Assembly: GCF_017876435.1 (NCBI RefSeq)
Contig: NZ_JAGIOA010000001.1
Span: forward strand, 3,286,001 to 3,350,000
Length of the DNA: 64,000 bases
Direction of reading: 5' to 3'
Source: Microbacterium phyllosphaerae
GTDB lineage: Bacteria > Actinomycetota > Actinomycetes > Actinomycetales > Microbacteriaceae
Under the pieces are notes generated by a model. It was given only the letters and a program-made list of their open reading frames with translations, was not told the origin of the DNA and ran no database searches. Position numbers and translations under genes: made by a program. This document shows positions 51,368-60,569 of the stretch, piece after piece. Within the stretch, counting starts at the first letter, position 1. Every line of letters begins with the position of its first letter.

Positions 51368-52921
51368 TCAGCCGTGGTGGCCGTTTCCCGATCCCCATGA
51401 CGAGCCGAATACCTGCTGCTTCATCGCGGGCCGCAGTCGCTGTTCCATCTCGCGGTCCACGAAGTAGTCCTTGAGTGTATCTTTCGTGAGCTCATTGCCG
51501 ATCGCCGCCATGATCATCGACTGATCGAGAGACAGATAGCGCTCGGCGATCGTGCCGCTCTTGACAGCCACGGCATCGTAGAAGCCGCCGGGCCCGTAGG
51601 CGTCGAGCTCGTCCTCTATGCCGTGGAGGTTCTTGAGTGCACCCTTGCGGTCGTACGGCAGCGCGAGGAACGCCGCGTGAGGCGTCACCACTCCGTCGCC
51701 GAACTCGGGGGACGGATTCGTTCCCGTCGTGCATCCGGGCCGGTCGACGTCGACGTCGGTCTTCTCCGCATCCGACGTGTAGCCGTCGGATCGCATGCCG
51801 GCGATGTCGACTCCGTACTCGGCGTAGCCGCCGAAGGGATCGCTCGCGGGCGAGAAGCCCCAGTAGCCGTACCCGGTCTCGTCGAGCCCGTGCTGCTTCT
51901 GCACGGCGACCGTGATCGGGTGGTTGAGCTTCCACGACTTCGGTCCCCACTTGGTCTCCGGCACCAGGAGGTCGGGCATCAGCGACTCGAACATGCTGCC
52001 GCCCCAGCTCGGGACGAACGACATCCCGTCGTAGTCGTACACGCCCTCCCAGACCTCGACTCCGTCGTAGGTGCGGTAGTCGCCGTGCGGGAGCTGCTCC
52101 TGCCAGGCCCAGTCGCAGCCGGGAGGCATCGTGCGATGCGTCCCGGAGAGCGCAGTGGCGGGGATCTGCCCGTTGGCGATGCCGAGATAGGTCGCGATGC
52201 GGCTCTCGCTCACGGTCGTGTCGTAGTGGTGGCACGTGTAGTAGGCGGTCTCGCCCGAGCCGTTGTACATGGGCGCCTCGACACTGCAGTCCGGCGGAGC
52301 CGCATCCCAGAACCCTCCGCGGTTCGTGCCCGCAGGCAGGCCGGCGGCGCCGGCAGGATCGAAGAACGCCCCGAAGTCCATCGAGTCGTACAGGGCGTCC
52401 GCCTCGGTCGCGAGCTCCGGCTCCGCCTCGCGGACGATGCGGAGGGCAGCGGCGAGCCATCCGTTGTCGACCGTGCTGAGGAACGGGTGCACGGTGTCGC
52501 CCGAGTCCGGCCAGGTCGTCAGCTTCTCGCCCGTCGTCGGCGAGTACCAGTTGTAGAACATCCCGCTGGCGTCGTTGCGCTCGAGCCCCGCGAGGGTGTC
52601 GAGCGTGGTCGACAGGCGACTGCGCGCCTCGTCGTCGGTGATGATCCCCAGGTCGCGGGCCGTGACCGTCGACCACAGGTAGCCGCCGATGTTCGTCGGC
52701 GACGTGTAGTCGCCCGGTGTCTCGAGATCACCGGTCACATTGTCGGCGGGCAGACCCGTCTGCTCGTCCGTCATCGCGTCCAGGGATCGCCAGGTGTCCG
52801 TCGCCCAGCGGTTCAGGTCTTCGGTACCCGGCCGCCCACCGCCCGCGGTCGCGGGTCCGGCGAGGCTCAGCCCCGCGACCACCAGTCCGGCCGTCGCCAC
52901 TGCGCTCATCCATCGCTTCAT
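51368..52921 (-). CDS. secreted glucoamylase-like (glycoamylase-fold) protein
   Basis: The 517-residue protein has a signal peptide (MKRWMSAVATAGLVVAGLSL, cleavage near ATAGG, residue 26-27). The mature part is an (alpha/alpha)6-type domain with motifs TSPTNIGGYLWSTVTARDLG, FYNWYSPTTGEKL, TVDNGWLAAALRIV and ETGYGYWGFSPASDPFGGYAEYG, as in the glycoamylase-like family that includes GH144 endo-beta-1,2-glucanases. It probably acts on an extracellular or wall glucan; the true substrate is unknown. Confidence 0.8.
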   Translation of the reverse strand: MKRWMSAVATAGLVVAGLSLAGPATAGGGRPGTEDLNRWATDTWRSLDAMTDEQTGLPADNVTGDLETPGDYTSPTNIGGYLWSTVTARDLGIITDDEARSRLSTTLDTLAGLERNDASGMFYNWYSPTTGEKLTTWPDSGDTVHPFLSTVDNGWLAAALRIVREAEPELATEADALYDSMDFGAFFDPAGAAGLPAGTNRGGFWDAAPPDCSVEAPMYNGSGETAYYTCHHYDTTVSESRIATYLGIANGQIPATALSGTHRTMPPGCDWAWQEQLPHGDYRTYDGVEVWEGVYDYDGMSFVPSWGGSMFESLMPDLLVPETKWGPKSWKLNHPITVAVQKQHGLDETGYGYWGFSPASDPFGGYAEYGVDIAGMRSDGYTSDAEKTDVDVDRPGCTTGTNPSPEFGDGVVTPHAAFLALPYDRKGALKNLHGIEDELDAYGPGGFYDAVAVKSGTIAERYLSLDQSMIMAAIGNELTKDTLKDYFVDREMEQRLRPAMKQQVFGSSWGSGNGHHG

Positions 52922-52974
52922 CGTGTCTCCTCATCGAGAACGGCGCTGCGGGCAGCAGCGCACCGATGCACGAA

Positions 52975-53010
52975 AACCTAACACCTGTATACCTTTGACA
53001 CAACCGTGTC
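52975..53010 (-). promoter_or_regulatory. promoter of the glucoamylase-like gene with overlapping dyad
   Basis: Read leftward: -35 TTGTGT (53003-52998), 17-bp spacer and -10 TAGGTT (52980-52975). The dyad GACACAACCGTGTC (52997-53010, 5-bp arms) covers the -35 and may bind the TetR protein encoded downstream. Confidence 0.5.
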
Positions 53011-53073
53011 GTTGAGCAGTGCGGGCTTCACGCCGCACTCAGCGCCCCGCCCTCCGTTGTCCGCGGCCGGGGG

Positions 53074-53079
53074 TACCGT
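53074..53079 (+). promoter_or_regulatory. -10 element (TACCGT) of the methyltransferase gene, leaderless
   Basis: TACCGT ends 6 nt before the ATG at 53086. A GTG at 53080 is in frame but would lie inside the promoter gap. Confidence 0.55.
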
Positions 53080-53085
53080 GTGCGC

Positions 53086-53712
53086 ATGTCCGATCCGACG
53101 CTCTGGGACCATGAAGCACCCACCTTCGACGACGCGTGGGACCACGGCCTGCGCCGCGACGATGCGCGTCACGCCTGGGAATCGCTGCTCCTGCCGCTCG
53201 TCGGCGACGCGCCCGCACGGGTGGCGGATCTCGGCTGCGGCACGGGCACACTCTCACTCCTGCTCGCGAGCCACGGTCACGATGTCGTCGGCGTCGACTT
53301 CTCGCCCCGCATGATCGAGCTCGCGCGCACCAAACAGCAGGCCGAGGGAGCCGACGCGACCTTCATCTGCGCAGATGCCGCGGATCCACCCCTCACCGAC
53401 GGGGACTACGACGTGGTGCTGAGCCGGCACGTCCTGTGGGCCATGCCCGACCCCGCCGAGGCGCTGCGTGTCTGGGGTGCACTCCTTCGCCCCGACGGCA
53501 TCGTGATCCTCGTCGAGGGCCGATGGCACACCGACGCGGGTCTCACAGCCGCGCAGACCGTCGCACTCCTCGAGCAGTGCGGGTTCCGAGGGGTCACCGT
53601 GAGGCATCTGCCGGAGGCTGAACTCTGGGGACGAGACATCCCCGACGAGCGCTACGTCGTGACCGCGCGGCCCCCGCTGCCGCGGGCCGCGAGTCATCCC
53701 TCAGCCGCGTGA
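53086..53712 (+). CDS. class I SAM-dependent methyltransferase
   Basis: The 208-residue protein has SAM-binding motif I VADLGCGTGTLSLLL (46-60), an acidic residue at the end of strand 2 (VVGVDFSPRMIELA), motif III YDVVLSRHVLWAMPDP and strand 5 GIVILVEGRW. It resembles UbiE/COQ5-like small-molecule methyltransferases; the substrate cannot be told. Its last 19 bp overlap the end of the convergent metallo-hydrolase gene, so the two messages can pair at their 3' ends. Confidence 0.87.
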   Translation: MSDPTLWDHEAPTFDDAWDHGLRRDDARHAWESLLLPLVGDAPARVADLGCGTGTLSLLLASHGHDVVGVDFSPRMIELARTKQQAEGADATFICADAADPPLTDGDYDVVLSRHVLWAMPDPAEALRVWGALLRPDGIVILVEGRWHTDAGLTAAQTVALLEQCGFRGVTVRHLPEAELWGRDIPDERYVVTARPPLPRAASHPSAA

Positions 53713-54407
53713 GTCGAGGGCATCGAGCAGGTCGACTGCCGTCCCGTGAACTCGGGGCCGTGACCCGGGAAGATGCGGGTCTCCCGAAGCGCCCGAAGCC
53801 TCTCCAGGCTGCGACGAGTCTGCGCAGGGTCGTCGCTGAACGGCGCGAGCCGCGCGCCCTCCACCCCGGTGAGCACGTGCCTGGTGGTGATCGCATCTCC
53901 GAGGAACAGCGCGTCGACCGCCGACACCCGGATCGCCGCAGAACCCTTCGTGTGGCCGGGGATCGCGATGACCTCGGGCGCGCCGGGCAGATCGAGCACG
54001 TCGCCGTCAGCCATGGGCACGACGATCGACGGACGCCTGGTGCGCATCGCTCCTCGACGCAGCCCCGTCCAGATGAAGCCGAGCAACGGACCGACCTTCC
54101 AGGCATCGGCCTTCACGCCGCGCGCCGGCACCGCGCCCGTGGCGAGCTCGGCATCCGCCTGCAGGATGTGCACGGGAACGCCGTGCTGCGAGCGCAGGGC
54201 CTCGGCGATGCCGATGTGGTCGGTGTCACCGTGAGTGAGCACGACCCCACGGATGTCGTCGAGCGAACGCCCGACTCCCGCGAGCGCCGCGGTGAGGATG
54301 CCGAGGTCTCCCGAGAGTCCGGCATCGATGAGAGTGACGCCGTCGTCAGTGACGATCGCGTGGATGGCGATGATGTCGTCGCCGATGCGGAGGAGCTGAG
54401 CTGTCAT
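53694..54407 (-). CDS. metallo-beta-lactamase-fold hydrolase
   Basis: The 237-residue MBL-fold protein has the zinc motif THGDTDH (His59, Asp61, Asp63, His64), a second metal His in IPGHTKGS, and the bridging Asp in FLGDAI; the last His is in IFPGHGPEF. Note that the usual first His-x-His is His-x-Asp here. The family covers glyoxalase II-like and lactonase-like enzymes; the substrate is unknown. It is divergent from a TetR gene with two operator dyads lying between its start and that gene. Confidence 0.87.
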   Translation of the reverse strand: MTAQLLRIGDDIIAIHAIVTDDGVTLIDAGLSGDLGILTAALAGVGRSLDDIRGVVLTHGDTDHIGIAEALRSQHGVPVHILQADAELATGAVPARGVKADAWKVGPLLGFIWTGLRRGAMRTRRPSIVVPMADGDVLDLPGAPEVIAIPGHTKGSAAIRVSAVDALFLGDAITTRHVLTGVEGARLAPFSDDPAQTRRSLERLRALRETRIFPGHGPEFTGRQSTCSMPSTHAAEG

Positions 54408-54410
54408 GTT

Positions 54411-54449
54411 GGCTACAGTACATAGCCTTGATGGCTACAGTCAATAGCC
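54411..54449. promoter_or_regulatory. two TetR-type operator dyads (GGCTA-N7-TAGCC)
   Basis: GGCTACAGTACATAGCC (54411-54427) and GGCTACAGTCAATAGCC (54433-54449) are 17-bp dyads 22 bp apart. They fill the 55-bp gap between the divergent hydrolase and TetR genes, the second ending 1 bp before the TetR -10. Confidence 0.8.
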
Positions 54450-54450
54450 T

Positions 54451-54456
54451 TATGCT
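54451..54456 (+). promoter_or_regulatory. -10 element (TATGCT) of the tetR-like gene, leaderless
   Basis: TATGCT ends 6 nt before the ATG at 54463. Confidence 0.6.
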
Positions 54457-54462
54457 GAGAGC

Positions 54463-55020
54463 ATGCCCGCACCGCAGAGAGTGAGCACTCCCGCGCTCGT
54501 CACCGCCGTCCGCACGATCGCCGAACGCGACGGAGTGGATGCCGTCACCATGAGCGCCGTCGCTGCGGCCGTCGGCGTTCGCGCCCCGAGCCTCTACAAG
54601 CGCGCGGCGAACCGGCATGACCTTCTCCGTCTGGCGGCCGACGATGCCGCGGCAGAACTCGGCGTCGCGGTCGACGAGGTCGTCGAGAACTCCACCGACG
54701 CGCGCGAGGTCCTCGCCGGCGTCGCCCGCGCGCTGCGCGCCTTCGCGACCAGGTCGCCCCGCGTGACCACCCTGCTGTTCAACTCGCCGAGTCCCGAGGC
54801 GACACCCTCGCAGGAGACCCTGGCCCCGCTGATGACGACCCTGCTCGGCGCGGTGAGCGCACTGACGACGGCTGATCCGCTCCCCGTCGCGCGCACCCTC
54901 ACGGCCTGGGCATACGGTTTCTGCATGATGGAGCAGAACGGCGGGTTCCGTCAGGGCGCCGACGTCGACGAGGCGTTCGACCGCGGGCTCGAGATCGTCC
55001 TGCGCGGCATCGAGGCCTGA
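54463..55020 (+). CDS. TetR-family transcriptional regulator
   Basis: The 185-residue protein has the TetR HTH (TMSAVAAAVGVRAPSLYKRA, about 27-46) and a C-terminal WHG-type helical domain (ALRAFATRSPRVTTLLF). It is divergent from the metallo-hydrolase gene and most likely represses both genes through the two GGCTA-N7-TAGCC dyads. It ends 13 bp from the convergent ramB-like gene. Confidence 0.88.
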   Translation: MPAPQRVSTPALVTAVRTIAERDGVDAVTMSAVAAAVGVRAPSLYKRAANRHDLLRLAADDAAAELGVAVDEVVENSTDAREVLAGVARALRAFATRSPRVTTLLFNSPSPEATPSQETLAPLMTTLLGAVSALTTADPLPVARTLTAWAYGFCMMEQNGGFRQGADVDEAFDRGLEIVLRGIEA

Positions 55021-55033
55021 ACCGCCCGAGTCG

Positions 55034-56485
55034 TCAGCGGGGCGCGTGCGCCTCGAGGAACTCGTACACGTCGGTGGTGTCGACGCCCGGGAACGAGCCT
55101 GTCGGCAGGGTCGCCAGCAGCGTGCGCGGGGTCTTCACGTTCGGCCAGGAGTTCTCGCGCCAGCGCCCTTCGAGGTCGGCCGGGGCCCTGCGGCAGCAGA
55201 CTTCGACCGAGTGCTTCGACACTCCGCGATGCGGGGTGTCCCGACCGACGAACCATTTGGTGTCGTCGAAGCGCACGCCCACGCTGACCGAGTGCAGTCC
55301 CTCGCTCGACGCCTCGACCCGGGCCGTGCACCAGTACGTGCCGTTGCCGGTGTCGGTGTACTGGTAGTACGGATTGAAACGGTCGTCCTCGTCGAACACG
55401 ACGCGACTCGTCCACCGGCGACAGCACATCTGCCCCTCGATCGCGCCGAGCCGATCGGTCGGGAAGTTGACGTCGTCGTTCTCGTACGCCTTGGTGATCG
55501 TGCCCGACTCGTGCACCTTGAGGAAGTGCACGGGGATGTCGAGGTGGCGCGTGGCCAGGTTCGTGAAGCGATGCGCGGCGGTCTCGTACGAGACCGAGTA
55601 GGCGTCGCGCAGATCCTCGATCGAGATGGCCCTTCGTGTCTTCGCATCCTTCAGCGCGGGAACCACGTGCGCTTCGGGCACCAGCAGCGCACCGGTGAGG
55701 TAGTTCGTCTCCACGCGCTGCCGCAGGAACTCGGCGTAGCTGCGCGGCTCCGAGTGTCCGAGGATGCGGCTCGACAGGGCCTGCAGCACGGCCGTCCGCG
55801 CGTCGCCCTTGGCGGGAACACTGCTCGACAGATACAGACGCCCGTGCGCGAGGTCGGCGACGCTGCGAGTGGTCTGCGGCAGGTCCGGCGCATAGTGCAG
55901 CGTGAACCCGAGATAGGCGGCGATCTCGGAGGCCGTCCGCTGGGTGAGCGGGCCGCCCGGATGCCCGACGGCTGCCAGGATCTCGGCGGCCTTCTGCTCG
56001 AGGTCGGCGAAGTGGTTGTCCTGTCGGCGCATGAGGTGGCGCAGTTCGACGTTCGCACGCCGGGCCTCCTCCGGAGTGGCGGCCCGCTCGTCCTTGAGCC
56101 GGTCGATCTCTCCGTGCAGTGCGAGCAGCGCCTTGAGGGCATCCGTCGGCATGCTCTTCGCGATCCGGAACGGCTCGATCCCGAGCGCCTGGAACGTCTG
56201 GCCCTTCATGGCGCGTTCGAGGGCGATCTCGATCGCGCTGCGCTCATCGAGCGGCTCGCCCTCCAGGAGCGCGTCGATCGTCACGCCGAGCGCCCGTGCG
56301 ATCGCCTGCAGCTGGGTGAGCTTCGGTTCGCGCTTGCCTGTCTCGATCATCGACATCTGGCTCGGGGCCCGGTCGACGGCGGCAGCGAGGTCGTCGAGGG
56401 TCATCCCGCGCGCCGTGCGGAGCTGACGGATGCGGCGTCCGATCGTGAGGGCGTCGGCGTATTCTTCGACCGCTGAGGTGCTCAT
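55034..56485 (-). CDS. ramB: RamB-type regulator of acetate/glyoxylate metabolism (XRE family)
   Basis: The 483-residue protein has an N-terminal XRE HTH ([20 protein letters not shown], then [15 protein letters not shown]; about 19-53), a central IrrE-like region whose HExxH metal motif is not preserved, and a C-terminal Cys-containing domain (GQMCCRRW and TYWCTARVE), the plan of RamB/ScfR-family short-chain fatty acid regulators. In Corynebacterium and Mycobacterium RamB controls aceA and aceB, which lie divergently here. CAGAAT lies 7 nt before the ATG, within an operator-like palindrome. Confidence 0.87.
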   Translation of the reverse strand: MSTSAVEEYADALTIGRRIRQLRTARGMTLDDLAAAVDRAPSQMSMIETGKREPKLTQLQAIARALGVTIDALLEGEPLDERSAIEIALERAMKGQTFQALGIEPFRIAKSMPTDALKALLALHGEIDRLKDERAATPEEARRANVELRHLMRRQDNHFADLEQKAAEILAAVGHPGGPLTQRTASEIAAYLGFTLHYAPDLPQTTRSVADLAHGRLYLSSSVPAKGDARTAVLQALSSRILGHSEPRSYAEFLRQRVETNYLTGALLVPEAHVVPALKDAKTRRAISIEDLRDAYSVSYETAAHRFTNLATRHLDIPVHFLKVHESGTITKAYENDDVNFPTDRLGAIEGQMCCRRWTSRVVFDEDDRFNPYYQYTDTGNGTYWCTARVEASSEGLHSVSVGVRFDDTKWFVGRDTPHRGVSKHSVEVCCRRAPADLEGRWRENSWPNVKTPRTLLATLPTGSFPGVDTTDVYEFLEAHAPR

Positions 56486-56492
56486 GCGCCCG

Positions 56493-56506
56493 ATTCTGTC
56501 ACAGAA
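56493..56506 (-). promoter_or_regulatory. -10 of ramB overlapping a 13-bp palindrome
   Basis: TTCTGTCACAGAA (56494-56506) is a perfect palindrome around a central C, followed by another ACAGAA at 56507-56512. The leftward -10 CAGAAT (56498-56493) lies within it, suggesting autorepression. Confidence 0.55.
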
Positions 56507-56621
56507 ACAGAATTTCCAGCGATCTTCACAGGCAGATCGGTCAGGTGAGCGCGACTTCTTCACCCACAGTGGAAACACGCCACCCGGCTTCACGGTCCGG
56601 GCATCCAACGGAGGAGACACC

Positions 56622-57947
56622 ATGACGACCACCGCTCAGAACCACGCACCTCGCCCCGTCGGCCTGCGCGCCGGCGACCAGGTTCAGACGGCCGCCGAGC
56701 TCCGGGAGATCTGGGAGACGGATCCCCGTTGGGACGGCGTCGAGCGCACCTACTCGGCCGAAGACGTCATCCGCATCCGCGGATCGGTCCGCGAGGAGTC
56801 CATCCTCGCCCACCGCGGTGCCGAGAACCTCTGGAACCTCCTGCACACCGAGGACTACGTGCGGGCGCTCGGCGCCTACACCGGCGGCCAGGCTGTGCAG
56901 CAGGTCCGGGCGGGCCTCAAGGCGATCTACCTCTCGGGCTGGCAGGTCGCGGCCGACGGCAACCTCGCCGGCCAGACCTACCCCGACCAGTCGCTCTACC
57001 CCGCGAACTCGGTGCCTGCGGTCGTACGTCGCATCAACAACGCGCTGATCCGTCAGGACCAGCTCGAGCACGCCGAGGGTGACGTCACCCAGGATTGGCT
57101 CGCGCCCATCGTGGCCGACGCCGAAGCAGGCTTCGGTGGGCCGCTGAACGCCTACGAGCTCGCGCAGTCGCTGATCCAGTCGGGCGCCGCCGGCATCCAC
57201 TGGGAGGACCAGCTCGCGAGCGAGAAGAAGTGCGGCCACCTCGGCGGCAAGGTGCTCGTGCCGACCCAGCAGCACATCCGCACCCTGAACGCGGCGCGCC
57301 TCGCGGCCGACGTGGCCGGGGTCCCGACGGTCATCATCGCCCGGACGGATGCTCTCGCCGCCGATCTGCTCACCAGCGACGTCGACGAGCGCGACCAGCG
57401 GTTCACCACCGGCGAGCGCACGACCGAGGGCTTCTACCGCATCCGCCCCGGCATCGAATCGGTCATCAGCCGAGGTCTCGCCTTCGCGCCGTACGCCGAC
57501 CTGCTGTGGGTCGAGACGGGTGAGCCCGACATCGAGCTGGCTCGCGACTTCGCCGCCGCGATCCACGCGCAGTTCCCGGGCAAGCTGCTCGCCTACAACT
57601 GCTCCCCGAGCTTCAACTGGAAGCGCCACCTGTCGGACGCCGAGATCGCGACGTTCCAGCAGGAGCTGGCTGACCTGGGCTACAAGTTCCAGTTCATCAC
57701 GCTCGCCGGCTTCCACGCCCTGAACCACTCGATGTTCGACCTCGCCCGCGGCTACGCCGAGCGCGCCATGAGCGCGTACGTCGAGCTGCAGGAGGCCGAG
57801 TTCGCCGCCGAGGCGAACGGCTACACCGCCACCAAGCACCAGCGCGAGGCGGGCACCGGCTACTTCGACGTCATCTCCACCGCGCTCAACCCCGACAGCG
57901 CGACCCTCGCCCTGGCCGGCTCCACCGAAGCCGCGCAGTTCCACTAA
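56622..57947 (+). CDS. aceA: isocitrate lyase
   Basis: The 441-residue enzyme has the catalytic loop KKCGHLGGK (202-210, Cys204), DAEAGFGG (166-173) for metal binding, [12 protein letters not shown] and [13 protein letters not shown]. It cleaves isocitrate to glyoxylate and succinate, the first glyoxylate-shunt step needed for growth on acetate or fatty acids. ATG at 56622 follows GGAGGAG. It is followed after 21 bp by malate synthase and is divergent from ramB. Confidence 0.97.
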   Translation: MTTTAQNHAPRPVGLRAGDQVQTAAELREIWETDPRWDGVERTYSAEDVIRIRGSVREESILAHRGAENLWNLLHTEDYVRALGAYTGGQAVQQVRAGLKAIYLSGWQVAADGNLAGQTYPDQSLYPANSVPAVVRRINNALIRQDQLEHAEGDVTQDWLAPIVADAEAGFGGPLNAYELAQSLIQSGAAGIHWEDQLASEKKCGHLGGKVLVPTQQHIRTLNAARLAADVAGVPTVIIARTDALAADLLTSDVDERDQRFTTGERTTEGFYRIRPGIESVISRGLAFAPYADLLWVETGEPDIELARDFAAAIHAQFPGKLLAYNCSPSFNWKRHLSDAEIATFQQELADLGYKFQFITLAGFHALNHSMFDLARGYAERAMSAYVELQEAEFAAEANGYTATKHQREAGTGYFDVISTALNPDSATLALAGSTEAAQFH

Positions 57948-57968
57948 GCCATCCCAAGGACTCAGATC

Positions 57969-59639
57969 ATGACCACTCCCACCGCTCCCCCGACCACCGC
58001 TCCGATCCAGACGACGCAGCAGGGCCCGGCGATCACCGTCACCGGTCCCCTGCGCGACCGCTACGACGAGATCCTCACCCCTGAGGCGATCGCGTTCCTC
58101 ACCGAACTGCACCACCGCTTCGCCTCCCGTCGTCACGACCGGCTCGCCGACCGCATGCGTCGACGGTTCGAGATCGGCAACGGCCACGACCCGCGGTTCC
58201 GCGACGACACGGCTCACATCCGCGAGGATGCCGAGTGGCGGGTCGCCGGCGCAGGCCCCGGTCTCGAAGACCGACGCGTCGAGATCACCGGACCGACCGA
58301 CCCCAAGATGACGATCAACGCCCTGAACTCGGGCGCTCGGGTGTGGCTCGCCGACCAGGAGGATGCCACGAGCCCCACCTGGAAGAACGTCATCGAAGGG
58401 CAGCTGTCCTTGCGTGACGCGATCCGCGGCGAGCTCTCCTTCACCGGCCCCTCGACCGCGTCGGGTCCGGGCAAGGAGTACCGCGTCACCGCCGAGCGCA
58501 CCCCCACGATCGTGATGCGGCCCCGCGGCTGGCACCTGCCCGAGAAGCACCTGCAGTTCATCGATCGGGCGGGGCGCCGCACCGCGGCATCCGGCTCGCT
58601 CGTCGACTTCGGGCTCTACTTCCTGCACAACGCGACCGAGCTCATCGCGAACGGCCGCGGCCCGTACTTCTACATCGCGAAGATCGAGTCGAGCGAGGAG
58701 GCGAAGCTCTGGGACGACGTGTTCTCCTTCAGTGAGGAGTACGTCGGCATCCCGCACGGCACGATCCGGGCGACGGTGCTCATCGAGACGCTGCCCGCGG
58801 CGTTCGAGATGGACGAGATCCTGTTCGAGCTGCGCGACCACTGCGCGGGCCTCAACGCCGGACGCTGGGACTACATCTTCTCGATCATCAAGAACTACCG
58901 CGGCCGAGGGGCACGATTCGTGCTCCCCGACCGCAGCGAGGTCACCATGACCGTCCCGTTCATGCGGGCCTACACCGAGCTGCTCGTGCAGACCTGCCAC
59001 AAGCGGGGCGCGTACGCGATCGGCGGCATGAGCGCCTTCATCCCCAACCGACGAGACCCCGAGGTCACGGCCCGGGCGTTCGAGAAGGTCTCGGCCGACA
59101 AGAAGCGCGAGGCCGGAGACGGCTTCGACGGCACCTGGGTGGCCCACCCGGATCTGATCCCCACGGCTCAGGCGGAGTTCGATGCCGTGCTCGGTGAGCG
59201 ACCGAACCAGGTCGACCGGCAGCGTCCCGAGGTCACGGTGTCCGCGGCGCAGCTGCTCGATGTGCACATCGGACGCCCGATCACGGCGAGGGGCGTGCGC
59301 GACAACGTCTCTGTGGCGATCCGCTACCTCGAGGCATGGTTGCGAGGCCTCGGTGCCGTCGCCATCGACAACCTGATGGAGGATGCCGCCACCGCCGAGA
59401 TCAGCCGCTCCCAGGTGTGGCAGTGGATCCACCAGGACCGCACCACGGAGGACGGAACGCCGATCACCGCCGAGTACGTCGAGGGACTGATCCGCGATGT
59501 GCTCGCTCAGGCGACGCGATCGGCCGGCGACCGCTTCGACGATGCGGCATCCGTGTTCCGCGAGGTGGCTCTGCAGGAGGAGTTCCCGGCCTTCCTCACC
59601 CTCGGCGCGTACAGCCGCTTCCTCGTCGACGAGGCCTGA
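57969..59639 (+). CDS. aceB: malate synthase A
   Basis: The 556-residue enzyme of the short (A) form has the signature KDYSCGRWDYIF-like segment here as AGLNAGRWDYIFSIIKNYRG, VMRPRGWHLPEKH, and MTVPFMRAYTELLVQTCHKR. It joins glyoxylate and acetyl-CoA to malate. Many mycobacteria and corynebacteria use the G form, so the A form is worth noting. Start by AAGGA 8 nt upstream; in an operon with aceA. Confidence 0.96.
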   Translation: MTTPTAPPTTAPIQTTQQGPAITVTGPLRDRYDEILTPEAIAFLTELHHRFASRRHDRLADRMRRRFEIGNGHDPRFRDDTAHIREDAEWRVAGAGPGLEDRRVEITGPTDPKMTINALNSGARVWLADQEDATSPTWKNVIEGQLSLRDAIRGELSFTGPSTASGPGKEYRVTAERTPTIVMRPRGWHLPEKHLQFIDRAGRRTAASGSLVDFGLYFLHNATELIANGRGPYFYIAKIESSEEAKLWDDVFSFSEEYVGIPHGTIRATVLIETLPAAFEMDEILFELRDHCAGLNAGRWDYIFSIIKNYRGRGARFVLPDRSEVTMTVPFMRAYTELLVQTCHKRGAYAIGGMSAFIPNRRDPEVTARAFEKVSADKKREAGDGFDGTWVAHPDLIPTAQAEFDAVLGERPNQVDRQRPEVTVSAAQLLDVHIGRPITARGVRDNVSVAIRYLEAWLRGLGAVAIDNLMEDAATAEISRSQVWQWIHQDRTTEDGTPITAEYVEGLIRDVLAQATRSAGDRFDDAASVFREVALQEEFPAFLTLGAYSRFLVDEA

Positions 59640-59657
59640 CCCGCACGACACAGGAGT

Positions 59658-59688
59658 CCCTCGGATGCCGGACCGCGGCATCCGAGGG
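59658..59688 (+). terminator. terminator after aceA-aceB
   Basis: A perfect 12-bp stem CCCTCGGATGCC/GGCATCCGAGGG with a 7-nt loop, 18 bp beyond the aceB stop. Confidence 0.75.
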
Positions 59689-59717
59689 GCTCCGCCCTGC
59701 CCCCTGCCGACCGGGCG

Positions 59718-59723
59718 TAGCCT
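59718..59723 (+). promoter_or_regulatory. -10 element (TAGCCT) of the gene at 59730, leaderless
   Basis: TAGCCT ends 6 nt before the ATG at 59730. Confidence 0.55.
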
Positions 59724-59729
59724 GAGATC

Positions 59730-60164
59730 ATGAGCGACGCCTGGTCCGACATCTCCTCCGAGTTCCTGCACCTGTATCCGCGAGGACGACGGCTGGTCGT
59801 GGTCGCCGGAGCGGATGCCGATCGGTCGCGCCAGGCGGCTGACGGCCTCGCACAGGCCCTGACCGCCGCCGGCCAGCAGGTCGCGCGGCAGCATTCGGCT
59901 GACGGCGACGAACAGGCGCTGCGCGCCGACGTCATCGCCCCGTTCCGCGACTCGGGTGACGACGCCGGCATCCTCATTGTCTCGGGACCGCCCGCGCTGC
60001 TGAGCGAGACCGCGCGAGGGCTCTGGAACTTCATCGTGTGGCAGCTCGCCGGCGACGAGGCTCCGCACGCGATCGCCTCGGCTCTCGTCGACCTGACCGA
60101 CCCCGCGAATCCGACCCGCCGCTTCGCGGACTACTGCGCGCTGCCCTCGTCGTTCGAAGCCTGA
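59730..60164 (+). CDS. small protein of unknown function
   Basis: 144 residues, soluble, no signal peptide. RRLVVVAGADADRSRQAADG (19-38) resembles a beta-strand plus P-loop of nucleoside/uridine kinases with the Gly-Lys-Ser/Thr lost, and ALLSETARGLWNFIVWQLAG is a helical segment. It may be a degenerate kinase-like protein, but no function can be assigned. It stands alone between terminators, with its own leaderless promoter, so it is likely to be expressed. Confidence 0.6.
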   Translation: MSDAWSDISSEFLHLYPRGRRLVVVAGADADRSRQAADGLAQALTAAGQQVARQHSADGDEQALRADVIAPFRDSGDDAGILIVSGPPALLSETARGLWNFIVWQLAGDEAPHAIASALVDLTDPANPTRRFADYCALPSSFEA

Positions 60165-60569
60165 GGTCCGTCTCCGAGAAGGTCGCGGATGCCCCGGTCC
60201 CCCCGACCGGAGCATCCGCACGTCCACCTGTGCTCCCGCGCAGGTGGTCCGTCATGCCCGACGCTCGCGCGCCTGTCCCCGAGCTTCCGGACGGGCGAGA
60301 CCGCCACGTCCGGAAGCCGTGACGGACGGGCGAATCGGGAGCCGCGGCTCCTTCCTCCCCCGCCGTCATGACCCGCCTGGGGACACGGGCAGGCCCAGGT
60401 TATGGACGCCTGCACGGCCTCGGAAGAGGTTCGGCAGCTTCTGTCACCGGGTGCGCCGACCCCGGCACTCAACACCGCACTTGGCACGCGATTCGCGACC
60501 GCCTGGCACCCGAGGCACCCGAGAAGCACGGCCGCACCCACGGCTCGCCGCAGCACCGGGTGATGCGAG
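60165..60569. other. 405-bp intergenic region between convergent genes
   Basis: Apart from the hairpin at 60185-60219 and a second 9-bp stem CTTCCGGAC/GTCCGGAAG (60284-60292 with 60308-60316), no feature is supported. Open frames here on both strands have unusual composition and no ribosome-binding site or leaderless -10. Confidence 0.5.
60185..60219. terminator. terminator hairpin after the gene at 59730
   Basis: GCGGATGC-C-CCGGTC pairs with GACCGG-A-GCATCCGC (14 pairs, one mismatch) around a C5 loop. Confidence 0.7.

Noticed and set aside
56541..60227. A 1228-codon open frame on the minus strand opposite aceA-aceB.
   Set aside because: It is a shadow of two certain genes; the absence of stops is a GC-content effect.
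60131..60556. A minus-strand frame starting with a lipoprotein-like signal (LLGCLGC).
   Set aside because: No ribosome-binding site or -10, unusual composition after residue 60, and it overlaps the 3' end of the gene at 59730.
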